Below, piece after piece: positions 44,156 to 55,400 of a stretch of DNA of 64,000 nucleotides. Under the pieces are notes generated by a model. The model was not told the origin of the DNA. It made no database searches and saw only the letters and a program-made list of their open reading frames with translations. This DNA is from Hemileia vastatrix. Lineage: Eukaryota > Basidiomycota > Pucciniomycetes > Pucciniales > Zaghouaniaceae. Every line of letters starts with the position of its first letter. The stretch's first letter is position 1. Where the stretch lies: NCBI GenBank assembly GCA_030280995.1, contig JASXTE010000013.1, positions 11,191,001 through 11,255,000 of the forward strand. The letters are read 5' to 3'. The position numbers and the translations under genes are program-made.

Positions 44156-44626
44156 GAATACTGAATTTGTGTGACTCCAAATGGGAAGATATCAGCCATG
44201 AATATCTTTAATTTTCTAATGTTATTATCACTCATTCTGGATTCCACAATAGGATTCATATTGATAGGTATGACGCCAATTTTCTTACTTTTGGTATATT
44301 CTAATATATCAATCCAATAACTGGCCAACCAATATCATCTCCAGCTAAAATAAAAGTACATGGTATATATTTTTCCAGACAACCGGTGCATCATTGATTT
44401 TGGTTTGGGAAATGGTATCATCGAAACTATTTGGAATTCTTCTCATGATAATCATCAAATGACCAAAGCTCCTCCTGGTTTGGAATCCTGTCAAGATTTA
44501 ACACATTTTGGTTGCTCATTTCAAATAAGTCATAAGTTGATTCAAAGAATCAACAAGGTAAAGAAAGAAGGTAAATTTAATCAATTTAAAAAAACTTTAT
44601 CTAGATCCAAAAAGTATGGGGATTAG
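44156..44626 (+). pseudogene. Degenerate TET/JBP-like 2OG-Fe(II) dioxygenase fragment
   Basis: Two frames joined by a one-base shift near 44365. The first gives HSGFHNRIHIDRYD, then LTFGIF and YINPITGQPISSP, with stops at about 44206 and 44301. The second (44360-44626) gives IYFPDNRCIIDFGLGNG, IIETIWNSSHDNHQ and FGCSFQISHKLIQRI. A HxD iron motif (HID), a distal histidine and a closing FGCSFQIS block in this order recall the TET/JBP oxygenase domains that are amplified in basidiomycetes, often with transposons. Without a search this is a recognition from pattern only. The N-terminal part of any such protein is missing. Confidence 0.45.
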
Positions 44627-44917
44627 AGTTGTCATCAAAAATTTTATATTTTTTCATAAATTTTTAATAAATATTTTTTATATATCAATTTCCTCAACAA
44701 AAGTAATGGGCCAACAACCTTTGGTTGTATAACAGGTAATCATGATAACATTTATTTGTTTTATGGGGTTCCTCTAGCCTATACCTGTGGAAATTCCTAA
44801 ACTTTTGTTTCTAGATTTGATCTGTATTTTGGCTTGAGTAATTGTCATTACTTTAAACTTGGGGAATTGATATATATTAGATATTTATTTAATAATTTAT
44901 GTAATTATATTGTATTT

Positions 44918-45345
44918 AGATGACTTCCACCCTTACTTCAATAAAATGGAGGGGGGGTATTGCCAAATTTTTAAATCTGACATTCAATATTGAAGACTTG
45001 TAAAAATTTTGGTGATACCCACCCCTTGCTTCAATAAAATGTAGGGTGGGTATTTCCAAATTTTTACATGTAACATGTAAAATTTTTGACTTGTAAATAT
45101 TTTGGTGATACCCGTCACTTATTTCAATAAAATCCAGGGGGGGTTTTGCCAAAATTTATTATAAGACTTGTGAAGTTCTTGACTTGTATAAATTTGGGGG
45201 ATACCAGTAAAATGCAGGGGGTAGTAAAGCCAAAGTTTCATATAAGACTCTCAAGATTCATGAAATGAAAAAATTTTGGTGATACCCACCCCTTACTTCA
45301 AAAAAATACAGGGGTAGGGGATTGTCAAATTTTCAAAAGAGACAT
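44918..45345. repeat. Tandem repeat of about 80 bp, five copies
   Basis: Each unit contains GATACCC, ACTTCAATAAAATG, AGGGGGGGTA/AGGGTGGGTA and CCAAATTTTTA, followed by GACTTGTAAA. An open frame on the minus strand (45152-44916) repeats HFIEVR/HFIEAR-like residues, a by-product of the tandem array. Confidence 0.8.
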
Positions 45346-45491
45346 GAAAATTTTATTTAAAAAAAGAATATTTAACATTAAAATACAAAAATTCAAGTAA
45401 TTATTCATAGAGTAATGAAATAAAGGAAATTATTGTAAATTTGATGTAAAAATAAATATGAACAGTTGAAGTGTGAGAGAAATAAAAAAAA

Positions 45492-46845
45492 CTAGTCATC
45501 AAACAATTTATTTAAATGTTCAATTTCCTCAACAGATTTATTAGCTTTAACACATACTATCAAGAAATCTTTCTTCTTGGAATTTACTTCATGATCAAAC
45601 TTATATTTCATCTGCTCTATTAGGTTTTGATGTTTTAGTGTTTTCTCCTCTTGTTTTGATTTTTCAATACTTAGAGTTAACTCAAACTTCTTCTTCTACA
45701 AATCTTGGGCCCAATCATCCTTCTGTAAAGAGAGCTTGTACTTCCTATCTTCCAAATCTTGTAGCCTATCATCCCTCCTTAAAGAGAGCTCGTATTTCTT
45801 CTTTACAAAGCATAGAGTCTCTTTAGCAATTTTCACTTTTTCTAGAGTGATAATTAAAATTAACATAAAGTAGAAGAAAAGCATAATAAAGTAATAAGAG
45901 GTATGGTATCACCTACCAGCATCACATTTCTCTAAAAATTGTTCCATAGACAAAAAAGGGGTTTGTAATAAAGTATTAATTTTTTGTCTTCTTTGGGAGT
46001 TGAAATTTAGACTACTTGAAGCCCTATGCTTCTTGTTCAAGGTCATATTTTCCTCCTCATCATTGTCGCTACCTTCAGATTCAGTTGATTGAGGATCCTG
46101 GCTTTGTTTGTCAGCCTTTTAAGAAATAAGAAAAAGATAAGTAAATAAAAAAATAGAATTGATATGATAAAATAAAAAAGAGACAGACCTGAGTTAGATT
46201 TGGTTGGGTTAAATCACCAATAGGATCTACAGAAAAACTATCTAGATTTGTCTCATTCAAATGAGGGGAGGCTTGAGTGGAGGAAGAGGATGGGAAAAGA
46301 TTTGCTTCAACATCATGTTTGGAGATAGGATATTCTCCATCCAACATGTTTACAGGATTAACATTGGCTCGCTCTCCGAAAATTTCATCTGTATCTTTAA
46401 AGTAAGGACATTAAGATTCAAGTTTATTGTCTATGGATTTGATGCCCTTAGTGATATTGATGTTGTTAACCCCAAAACCAGTGAAAGATGAAAGAGCCTT
46501 TGTCCTTCTTGTATTTGGCTTGGTAATTCTTGAAGCGTTCAGACATCTGTTTAAGCAAAAGATCAATCCTTCCCTTGGTCTTATTCAGTAATTCATTCTC
46601 CATTAGAAGGTAGCCATTAACGTTTTTGATGCTGGGGGCTGTCCTACTTTAGTCACATACTCAGTACCAAAACAAGAATCATAGTTAGATTTGGTTTTCA
46701 GCCTGTTGATAAGAATGAGATGATCATCTTTTTATAACTGAACAGTCTTAGATTTCTTGGCTGAATGGGGTAAAGAGGGAGTAGTGGGATTTGAAGAACA
46801 ACTGGGTGATGGCTGCGTTTTAGAAGATCTAGGATGACGAAGCAT
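45492..46845 (-). pseudogene. Accessory (Myb/SANT-like) gene of H3 with coiled-coil tail
   Basis: Starts MLRHPRSSKTQPSPS at 46845. KDDHLILINRLKTKSNYDSCFG parallels KKDDYLIMINFLKIKSNYDACFG of H2, and KGRIDLL follows. Later exons give ESEGSDNDEEENMTLNKKHR, then MEQFLEKCDA and a long charged heptad-like stretch (VKKKYELSLRRDDRLQDLEDRKYKLSLQKDDW), ending EEIEHLNKLFDD. In-frame stops occur after KTVQL and DDWAQDL, and some shifts are present. It shows the full length of the accessory protein that H1 and H2 lack. Confidence 0.55.
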
Positions 46846-47648
46846 GTTAAAATATAAATGAAGATGAAAAGGGGTAGAAACAAGCAGATGAGATAGCAAG
46901 ATGAAAAGGAGAAGAAACAAGCATATGAGATGGTGAGGGGTTCTGAGCGGATAGAATGGACAGGATGGGATGTGAATGTGAGCGTGCAGTAAGGTAGAAG
47001 GAATATCCAGAGAGTAGTATAAGATGTGGTTATGGCAGAAAGTATGTCAAGATGTGGTTATGACAGAAAGTTGTCCAAGATGTGGTTATGAAAAATTGAG
47101 TAAAAAAATGTCGGATAAGAGGTGAACATTGACACTTAAAGTGTCTAATAACCCAAATATTAGCAAAAATAATTGCGGAAGATAATTGGGGTATGCATAT
47201 TATTTTCCACAATTAAATTAATTGCAGATCCCTGAAAATTGATACCCCCTATTAGAAAAAATAATTTCAGAAGATAATTGGGGTATGCAGATTATTTTCT
47301 GCAATTAATTTAATTGAGGATCGGTCAACATTGATACCCCCTTTAATTTATATAATAATAAAATTAATATATTAATTATTATAATAAAATAATTATATCA
47401 TTTAATTATGCAATATAATATTAATTTATTTACATAATAAGCATATTTTTATGCCCTCTTTTAGTTCCAGTAAATTGACATAAAATTTACTGGGCTCCTG
47501 GTATAGCCTGGCTGACAAGTTTCTTCTTATTGTGTTCTTGCTTTCTCTTCTTCTTATGTTTCTTTGGTATTTTTCTTCCTTCTTCTAGATTATCTGCCAA
47601 CAAATATTATGTACTACACACTGTTAAGAAGGATTGATAGTGATAATA

Positions 47649-47901
47649 CACCACAAGAGAATTGATGAAGTTTTGTGCTTTTTACCAACTGATTTTTTTG
47701 ACCTGTCAGCCAAGAAATCTATCATTTATTGGCTTGAGACATTTTAAACAACTTTTATTGATGGAAAAGACTTTTAACCTGTCATGGGCAAAATAAAAGT
47801 TGTTTGAAATGTCTAAAGCCAATAAATGATAGAGTTCTTGACTGAAAGGTCAAAAAATTGGGTGGCGAAAAGCACAAAACGTCATTGATTCTCTTGTGGT
47901 G
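47649..47901. mobile_element. 253-bp foldback MITE
   Basis: Two arms of about 120 bases, nearly reverse-complementary, around a loop of roughly 15-30 bases. Ends are CACCACAAGAGAAT and ATTCTCTTGTGGTG. ATAATA flanks both sides (47643-47648 and 47902-47907). The CACCAC end is shared with the element at 41110-41940. Confidence 0.85.
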
Positions 47902-47907
47902 ATAATA

Positions 47908-48366
47908 TACTATAGTTGATTGATAATGATTGACTAACAGCATTGGGTTTATACTAATAGATGAATTTCTAAATACAAATTAAAGGTATATTGTTTTACT
48001 AATTGCTCTTTACTATTTTATGTTATATTATGTAATTCAATCTCTTATTTTGTCTCTTCATTGAAAACTGATTGATCACATTATTGTTTCTTGCACTTTT
48101 ACTCATATTTAATATTTATCTTGAACCCCTTTTCCACTGTATATTCATTTATCACTGGCAAAAGGTGCTTGATAATGATTTACTTACAGCACAGGGGTTA
48201 TACTATTAGATAAATATCTTATAAAAATTAAAGGTATCCTCAATATTTACATCTAGAGAAAATATATAGAAAAATGTGAAATTCACATCAATTCTCACAG
48301 AGAGTATTTTAGGTTTCTTTATTATACCATTTTGGTTTCATAAACTCTTAAAGTAAGTTGAACTAA
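47908..48366. other. 3' flank of the secreted-protein gene
   Basis: AT-rich, no ORF. Part of it (near 47955-47990 and 48185-48240) repeats a short stretch, TTATACTA then TAAATTTCT/AAATATCTT-like and AAATTAAAGGTAT. No other signal is seen. Confidence 0.5.
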
Positions 48367-50526
48367 TCAATATTTACTTGTTTTGGGTTGATTGATGGTG
48401 TTTTGGTTTTTCTTCTTTTTTTTTAACTTTTTCTTGCTTGATAATTTGTATTTTTTAGATAAATTTTCAATAACTTGATTACAAGAACTCTTTTTACGAA
48501 TCTTGTTAACCACAGCTTGGTGTGATAAATAAAGTTTAGACAATTGAGTATAGTCTGAATTTCCTTGTTTTCTTCCTTTCACTATAATCTTGTTGTTTCT
48601 TTTGTCCTGCTCCCATGTTGAGGATAAGAATATCTTAATCTGTCTTGTAAACAAATTTTCAAATTTGAGATCAAGTTGATTCGTATAAAGATGGGGTTTA
48701 ATCAATTTTCGTCTCTCCAAATTACCTTCAAGGAGGTTGTAATACATTTCCATTATCTCATTTCCCATATCCAGACGATTTTCTGGATCAATTCTAAGCT
48801 TAGCTGCAACATGGAGCAGGAATATCATTCGATATCTTTCTGGCCTAGATAGATTACTGAAAACATAGTTGCAGTGTGACAATGTGACACCAGCTTTCAA
48901 AGTGTTCAAGTATGAAATTTCTTTTTCTGTAGTTTTTTTAAGCCATTCACGAATTATAGAAGTCAGTTCTTCAAACACATCCCACTTTTCTTGCTGATCA
49001 TCTATGATTAGATTCAAATATTTTAAAAAATCTTGACAATAATTAAGGCTGCGGATAGCCACGGCAGAGTCTAAACCTTGCTGTATCAACTTCAATACTT
49101 CTATATGAAACCGCAAAAAAAATTCACTATCTGTCTTGTACGAAAGGTTAGAACTTTCACTTTTCATAAAAAAAAAACTTATTTTCTGAATATTTTGGAA
49201 AAGTAATGCTTGGGAAATTATGAAATGATCCAAAAAATCTTTAGTTTCTGGAAATTTATTTGATAAGAAAAAATGTTCTACTCCTTTAAAATAAGTTTCA
49301 TAAATCTCAATCGGCCCTCTGTGTCTATCTTCGCGCCCTTTAGTTGATTCCAATGTAAAAGAGAAATCAGAGAGCAAATACAGCATCTTGACAGCTTCTT
49401 GTAGTTTTTTGACAGATGAATTAATTGAAAATTGATTAAAAAAACTTTCCCTCCCAGATAAAGGAATTCGCATAATATCATCTATACCTTTTTCTTCACC
49501 TTTTTTTTTGAATCCTAAATATTTTTGCATCCTCCAGGATATATACCCAATTACCTCTTCCTCCTGAACTTTTTTTCCTCGCACATCTTCAGCAAAGTCT
49601 TCTTCTGTAGGGAATGTAGCATAAAGCTCTTTTTCATTTAAATTGTGTTCAGTTTGACTTTCAGGATCGATGCGTCTACCATTAGTCTCAGAATGACTGT
49701 GTCCATCTTCAAAGACTTGATATGGCCTCTTGCTCAACTCACTGTCATATAGATGGTGACTCTTATCCCCATGTAGATCAACTTGGTGACAACCCGCATA
49801 TTTCATAGCAAGTGCATGATCTAGAGCATGCTCCATCGCAGATTCCAAGACTTGATTCACTTCTTCATGATCTTCGACATATAGATTATTGCATGGGTTT
49901 TGATTCAAATCTATCAATTCTGATGGGAGGCGACCCCCTTCATCTAAATATTGTTGATTTGGCTGCTCAAAAGCGATCTTAAAAATCTTTCTCTCAGTAA
50001 CTTTGGCTTATTTAGATTATAAAGTCAGATAACATACATTTATATGATGTGCCGAAATAATTTTCTTTGACCCATTGTGTAGCTGCGAAGTTGGTGCAGG
50101 GTTTCTAATACCAGAGACCACCGGACCTAGTAACTCTGCTCGACAATCGTTTATTTCACTCAAGTACGGATTATGACGGTCCTGGAGAAGTAAATTGCAC
50201 AAAGAAAGGTTATTTCAAAGAAGTTTTCCCACATGGATTTCTGGAAAACTTACTAAAATGCTTGTTGAATCGTGATATAGAGACAGCCAGGATGACTTTG
50301 CAGTAGAATAACACTCATCCTCGTGATGAATCATTTGATCTATTTTATTGCACTGATTAAGATTATTTGATTTAAATTTGTAATTATCTCCCACGGAAAG
50401 GGAAAGCCAATTCTGAAAGTCTTTGGCATCATCAGTAATAATTTCTTTTCCATTCATTGGCTTACAAAATCTTGAAGAGTTTTGTAATAGTTGTGAAAAT
50501 ATATAAAGAGTGATTAACTTGAACAT
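48367..50526 (-). CDS. Predicted secreted protein of unknown function, three exons
   Basis: Exon 1 is 50526-50254, intron 50253-50182 (GTAAGT to CCAG, 72 bases), exon 2 is 50181-50038, intron 50037-49993 (GTATGT to GAG, 45 bases), exon 3 is 49992-48367; all phase 0, giving 680 residues. The start MFKLITLYIFSQLLQNSSRFC looks like a signal peptide. The middle is largely helical and charged with no recognised domain; it includes EVIGYISWRMQKYLGF and SRPERYRMIFLLHVAAKLR. The C-terminus is lysine-rich (KKKLKKKKKNQ), like a nuclear-localisation signal. No stops or shifts, and codon content unlike the transposons, so it is likely a host gene. Secreted proteins with a basic tail are effector candidates in rusts, which is inference. 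The 45-base second intron is the least certain part. Confidence 0.75.
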
Positions 50527-50790
50527 AAATTAATGTAATCGATTGTAAAATACTAAAATTACGCTCTGCTCCTACTTTTACTTTACTTCAATGTTTATTG
50601 ATGCTAGTGACTAGTACAAAAGGTTCCTGGCGGGTTGTAGGAACATTTAACTATGAAGAGGGGCGTACCATTAAGTTTGGCTAGCTGTGAATTCGTCTAC
50701 ATCTCGATGAAACACGTAATGTTCATGATTGTGACTTGTATATGTTAGATTTTAAGTTTAATTAATTGAAAAAAATAATCTATCTATCTA
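50527..50790. promoter_or_regulatory. Upstream region of the secreted-protein gene
   Basis: 264 bases between the start codon and a mariner-type MITE. No canonical TATA box stands out. If this is the promoter it is short, and the MITE sits at its edge. Confidence 0.35.
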
Positions 50791-51077
50791 CAGCCAGATC
50801 ACAAAATATTGAGACAAAAATGAAAATTTTCGAAAATTCATTGACAGCCCAAAACTTGAGCTTCAGCATTTTTTTGACATCTTCAATTCATTTTGTGGCA
50901 GTCTGTTTGACTTCTCTTTCAACTCAGATGATGAAGAGGAGCGAAACACACTAAAAATCAACCCACTTGCCACTAAACGAATTGAAGATGTCAAAAAAAT
51001 GCTGCAGCTCAGCTTTTAGACTGTCAATAAATTTACGAATTTTTTTATTTTTGTCTCAATATTTTCAGATCTGGCTG
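50791..51077. mobile_element. 287-bp Tc1/mariner-type MITE
   Basis: Ends CAGCCAGATC and GATCTGGCTG with TA on each side (50789-50790 and 51078-51079), the target rule of Tc1/mariner. Arms of about 120 bases pair almost throughout, including AATATTGAGACAAAAAT. The only open frame (50766-50954) is too short and overlaps the arm. Nonautonomous. Confidence 0.82.
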
Positions 51078-51286
51078 TATCTATTTTAATTTTATTTAAT
51101 TTTTTTTATTTCATACAATCTCACCCAGCTGGGGGCATGAAGCACAGATAAAACAAATTAGGCTAATTGCAAGAGGTGAACTGTTTAAATGTTTTAATGT
51201 GAACTAGATTATTATTTTGTGTGATCGAATAGTTGTAGCTCGGACCCTAGCAATAGAGCACAGACCTTCTGGGTATATAAGATGAA

Positions 51287-52414
51287 TGTCGGTCAGTCGT
51301 CTAGAAGAGGGAAGAAGAAGGGGAAGAAAGAGAGGAGGACAAGGAGGTAATGGTAATTTGAGAAATAAAAGAAATAAAGTCTAATAAAATTATTTAATTT
51401 ATTGAAGAGAAAGCAACGACGAATAATTTGAGAGGTGACAAAAAATTGGGTTTTATTAATAATAATATTATTTCAAGTAAGGGCTATGCGCGGCAAACAC
51501 TGTGATTACTATTAGACTAAAAGAAACCTTTAAACTGTTATATAGAATTTTAATGAGAATTTTATTACTAATAAAAAGAATATAAACGTGATATAAAAGT
51601 ATATTAAATTTGTTGAGTGTATAGTAAGTGATGGCGCTACAGGGGATTAACCAAGGCCTTTTTATAGGCAATGGGCCCTCTGAAGCGCTACTATATTTGT
51701 AAATACAAGAAACATAATAGAATAAAACAAGAATCTAAAAGAATAAGTGAAACATAACAAAGTAGAGAAAAATATGAAACAAATAATTAAGAACCCCAAT
51801 TAAGAATCCAAATTTCCCACAATTAATTCCCAAATCAGTAAGTAAAAATAGTGAATAACTAAACAAGCCTGAAACATAGGAACTATGAGAAAAATCATTC
51901 AAAACAGATGGTACATTCTGATTTAAGGATTTTTAAGTGAAACAAAAGATATTCTGACGCAACAAAATATGTAATTTATTTCAATTTAGTATTAATTAGT
52001 TTTTCCTGACACAATCATGGGTCAAAAGAAGTGTCATTATTTATTGTTTAATACTATAAAAATGATATTTAATATATAAATATAAATAATTAATTTAATT
52101 ATATTATAAGTAAATTTTACACTTATAATTATAATATATGTTTTAAATTAATTAAATATAAATTTATAATTATTAAATACATTGAAAATGTGCCATTATT
52201 TGTAGAATATAATATATTATGTTTAATTTAAATGTATAAAAAATTTATATAAACAATGAAATTAATATAACACTTATATGTAATAAGATACTTATATAAT
52301 TTTATTATGCAATAGAATATTAATTTATATACATTAAATACAATTCTTATGCCCTCTTTCAGGTCTATAAGTTAACATATCATTTACGGGGCTCCTGGAA
52401 TAGCCTGGCTGACA
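51287..52414 (-). repeat. 3' LTR of C1
   Basis: Minus-strand start TGTCAGCCAGGC. Compared with the 5' LTR it lacks four bases near the outer end (TGTCGGTCAG against TGTTGGTTGGTCAG). Confidence 0.88.
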
Positions 52415-52446
52415 CTCCCTCACTCTAAAAAAACAATAAAAAAATG
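52415..52446 (-). promoter_or_regulatory. Polypurine tract of C1
   Basis: AGAGTGAGGGAG on the minus strand directly before the 3' LTR start TGTCAGCC; C2 has the same tract before TGTCAACC at 61494. Confidence 0.75.
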
Positions 52447-55400
52447 CTAAGATTTTTTCTTTTTGTATTTTTTCAACAGAGTAGGCAGATTTGAAATCTC
52501 CTTGCCAGGTATCCATGCATCATGTTCAGATGATTTGTTCTTATATCTCAATAAATATTCAATACCTCTTTCAGAAGTGATAATTCTATCATTGAGAATT
52601 TTATCAATTTCTGCTGTTTCTGTGACTTCCTGAGGGTTTTTCTTAGGTCTTCCCCTTCTTTTGGGAAATAAGTCACTGTTGGAAGTATAAGGTTTAAGCA
52701 AAGAAATAGGAAAAACAGGATGTTTCCTATCATATGGAGAATACAATACAACTTTCACTGCATTATCACCAATCATTCTTTTAACAACAAATGGACCTAC
52801 AAAAGGATCTTTTAATTTGTGGTTACCTTGTAAATTGAAATGGACAGTAGAGATCAACACTTCATCACCCTTGTTAAATGTGTATTCTTTATGGGATTTA
52901 TCCCATCTTTTCTTCTCATATTCAAATGCTTTATCAATACAGCTCTGAGCATGTTTTCTGCATAGCTGTTGCATTTGCATTAAAGATTTTACACCAGGGT
53001 GTAGTTCCAACTTAGGTAATTTACTATTGAGAATCTGAGCAGGAGTATGTGGGACATAACCTAACCAAAGCTCAAAACACTTTTTCTCAGTGACAGAATG
53101 AACAGTGCTATTATATGCAAATTCAAGACCAGGCAATAGAGTGACCTAATCATGAGTAAATCTGTCATTGTCTTTATATTCTAAACCAAAGGCACAATAC
53201 CTTCTAACCATATCTTCCAGAGTTTGAATCATTCTCTCAGCTAGACCATCAGTCTGAGGATGGTGAGCTGTAGACAATTTTAACTCACATCCACAAATAT
53301 CCATCAAAGAGGTCCAAAACTCAGAAGTAAATTAAGGATCCCTATCAGAGATAATGGCTTTTGGAAAACCAATAATATTAAACATGTAAGACCACCATAA
53401 GAAAGCTAATTCTTTGGTGGATACATCTTTGTGGGTTGGAATAAATTTGCACATTTTTGTGAATCTATCTACTATCACCCAATAAGAGTTAAAGCTGTCT
53501 TTACCTGCAACAGGAAGACCAGTGACAAAATCCATATTAATGATTTGCCAGGGAGCATTAGGTGCTTCAATATGTTGTAATAAACCTGCTCTCTTACCTG
53601 TCAACCTTTTAGATTTTTGGCAGGAATCACAAGATTCAACATATAATTTTGTGTCTTCAGACATATTAGCCCACCATGCAGTGTTTTTGATTCTAATTAA
53701 TGTTTTTTCAAGATCAAAATGACCAGCTAATATGTCATCATGACAAATTTTGAGGATAGTTTCTTTCATAGAAGGAGGAATTATTATTACATTAGTAAGC
53801 TTTCTTCTATAATATATATAACCATCTTCAATAGAAAACTTTCCTTTACTCAAAGCATTTTGATACTTTGCAGGAAGAGTTTTTATTAATGCTTGAATTG
53901 AAGCATTCTTAGGATCATTTAAGATAGTAACCAATTTATTTAAATCACAATCCTTCTCATATGAATCCATTATTAATTGTAATAACTCTTCTTCCATATC
54001 TACTACAAATATACCATGGATATGAACAGTATCATCTTCAGGTACATAAGCAGGATTTGAGTCATTATTTGGCAGAGGCAATCTAGAGAGCATATCAACA
54101 TTGGAGTGAAAATTTCCAGCCCTATAGATAATTGTCATCCGTTCTCTGTATTCTTGAACAGAAAGTTGCCACCTGAACATATGTCTGTTAGGTGTCTTCA
54201 GGTTTAAGAGGGACTTCACAGCACTACAGTCAGTTACCAACTCAAATTTTTGGTCATCTAGATAGTAATGAAGCTTCTCAAGAGCCCAAAAAACTGCTAA
54301 GCACACCAATTGAGTGGCACCATATTTCAATTCACTATTTCTTAAGGTTCTTGAAATATAACAAATTACAACCTCTGAGGATTTATCATTAATAATTTTT
54401 TTCTGGTGAAGGGCAGCACCCAGACCAATAAAGCTAGCATCTGTATACAGGACAAATGGCTTGTTAAAATCTGGAAGAGCCAATATAGGGGCTTTCTTTA
54501 AGCAACTTTTGAATGTATTAAAAGCTTTTTGACAGTCATTATTCCAGAGAAAGGCAACATCTTTTCTGGTCAGTTTTGTAAGAGGCAAGGCTATGACCTG
54601 ATAATTTTTAATATATTGTCTATAATAGCCACACATCCCCAAAAAACTTTGTATTTCTCTTACAGAAGTTGGTGCTTTCACATTTTGGATGGCAGCAACT
54701 TTGTTTTGGTCTACACAAATTTGTAAGCCTGACACAACATGGCCAAGGACTTTCAAAGATTGAAAACCAAATTTACACTTTTTTAAGGATAAGGTCATAT
54801 TGATTTCATCCATTTTTTGGAAAACTCTATTCAAGTGAATCATATTTTCATCAAAGGTTTTAGAGAAAACAATAATGTCATTAATATAAACCATGAGCCA
54901 TCCTTCAATAATTTCTTGATGGAAAGTGTTATCCATGACTTTCTGGAAAACTGAAGGAGCATTTTTAGGGCCAAATGGCATCCTAGCATACTTATATATT
55001 CCCATATGAGTAGCAATAAGCAAAAAATTTTGAGAATTTTTCTCAACTGGAACTTGATGATAACCTTTATTACCATCCAGACAACTAATAAATTTTGCAC
55101 CTTGCAAGGTAGCATGTATTGAATTAATTCTGGGTAAAGGATAGATATTATCAACAGTATAAGTGTTCAAAGCTCTGTAATCTCCACATAATCTAGCCTT
55201 ATCTTTTTCATAAGAAATCAAGACTGGGGAGATGACACAATATTTGGGCATGACATCTACTTTCTCAATGATATTCATTTTTAATAATGTTGCAATATTA
55301 TCTTCAATATCTTTTCTTTTTGATGGAGAAGCAGGATATGGTTTTTTCTTAAGAGTAGGAGGAATATCACTCAAATTACAGGATAAGGTAATTTTCATTT

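Larger units (their letters stand above)
40278..47341 (+). mobile_element. H3: large PIF/Harbinger-type element
   Basis: 7.06 kb. Left terminus GGGGGTATCAATGTTCAGGG; right terminus reading inward GGGGGTATCAATGTTGACCG. The right end is partly duplicated: another CCCCC end with the same inner sequence lies at 47246-47251. The transposase gene (40657-42754, plus) and accessory gene (46845-45492, minus) converge, as in H2 but inverted in the window. The 2.7 kb between them holds repeats and a TET/JBP-like fragment that typical Harbinger elements lack. The target duplication is unclear (ATA or TAA on the left, TTA on the right). Confidence 0.75.
35981..47517 (-). mobile_element. LTR remnant D3 of the C1 type, split by H2 and H3
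   Basis: Starts CGGTTGTCTAGAAG and ends GGTATAGCCTGGCTGACA at 47517. The LTR parts are 35981-36968, 40164-40277 and 47342-47517. Read together they follow D1 and the C1 LTRs in order, which fixes H2 and H3 as insertions. Confidence 0.75.

Noticed and set aside
45638..45826. Plus-strand open frames at 45638-45826 and 46261-46491
   Set aside because: Opposite to the H3 accessory gene, which aligns with H1 and H2; the plus frames do not.
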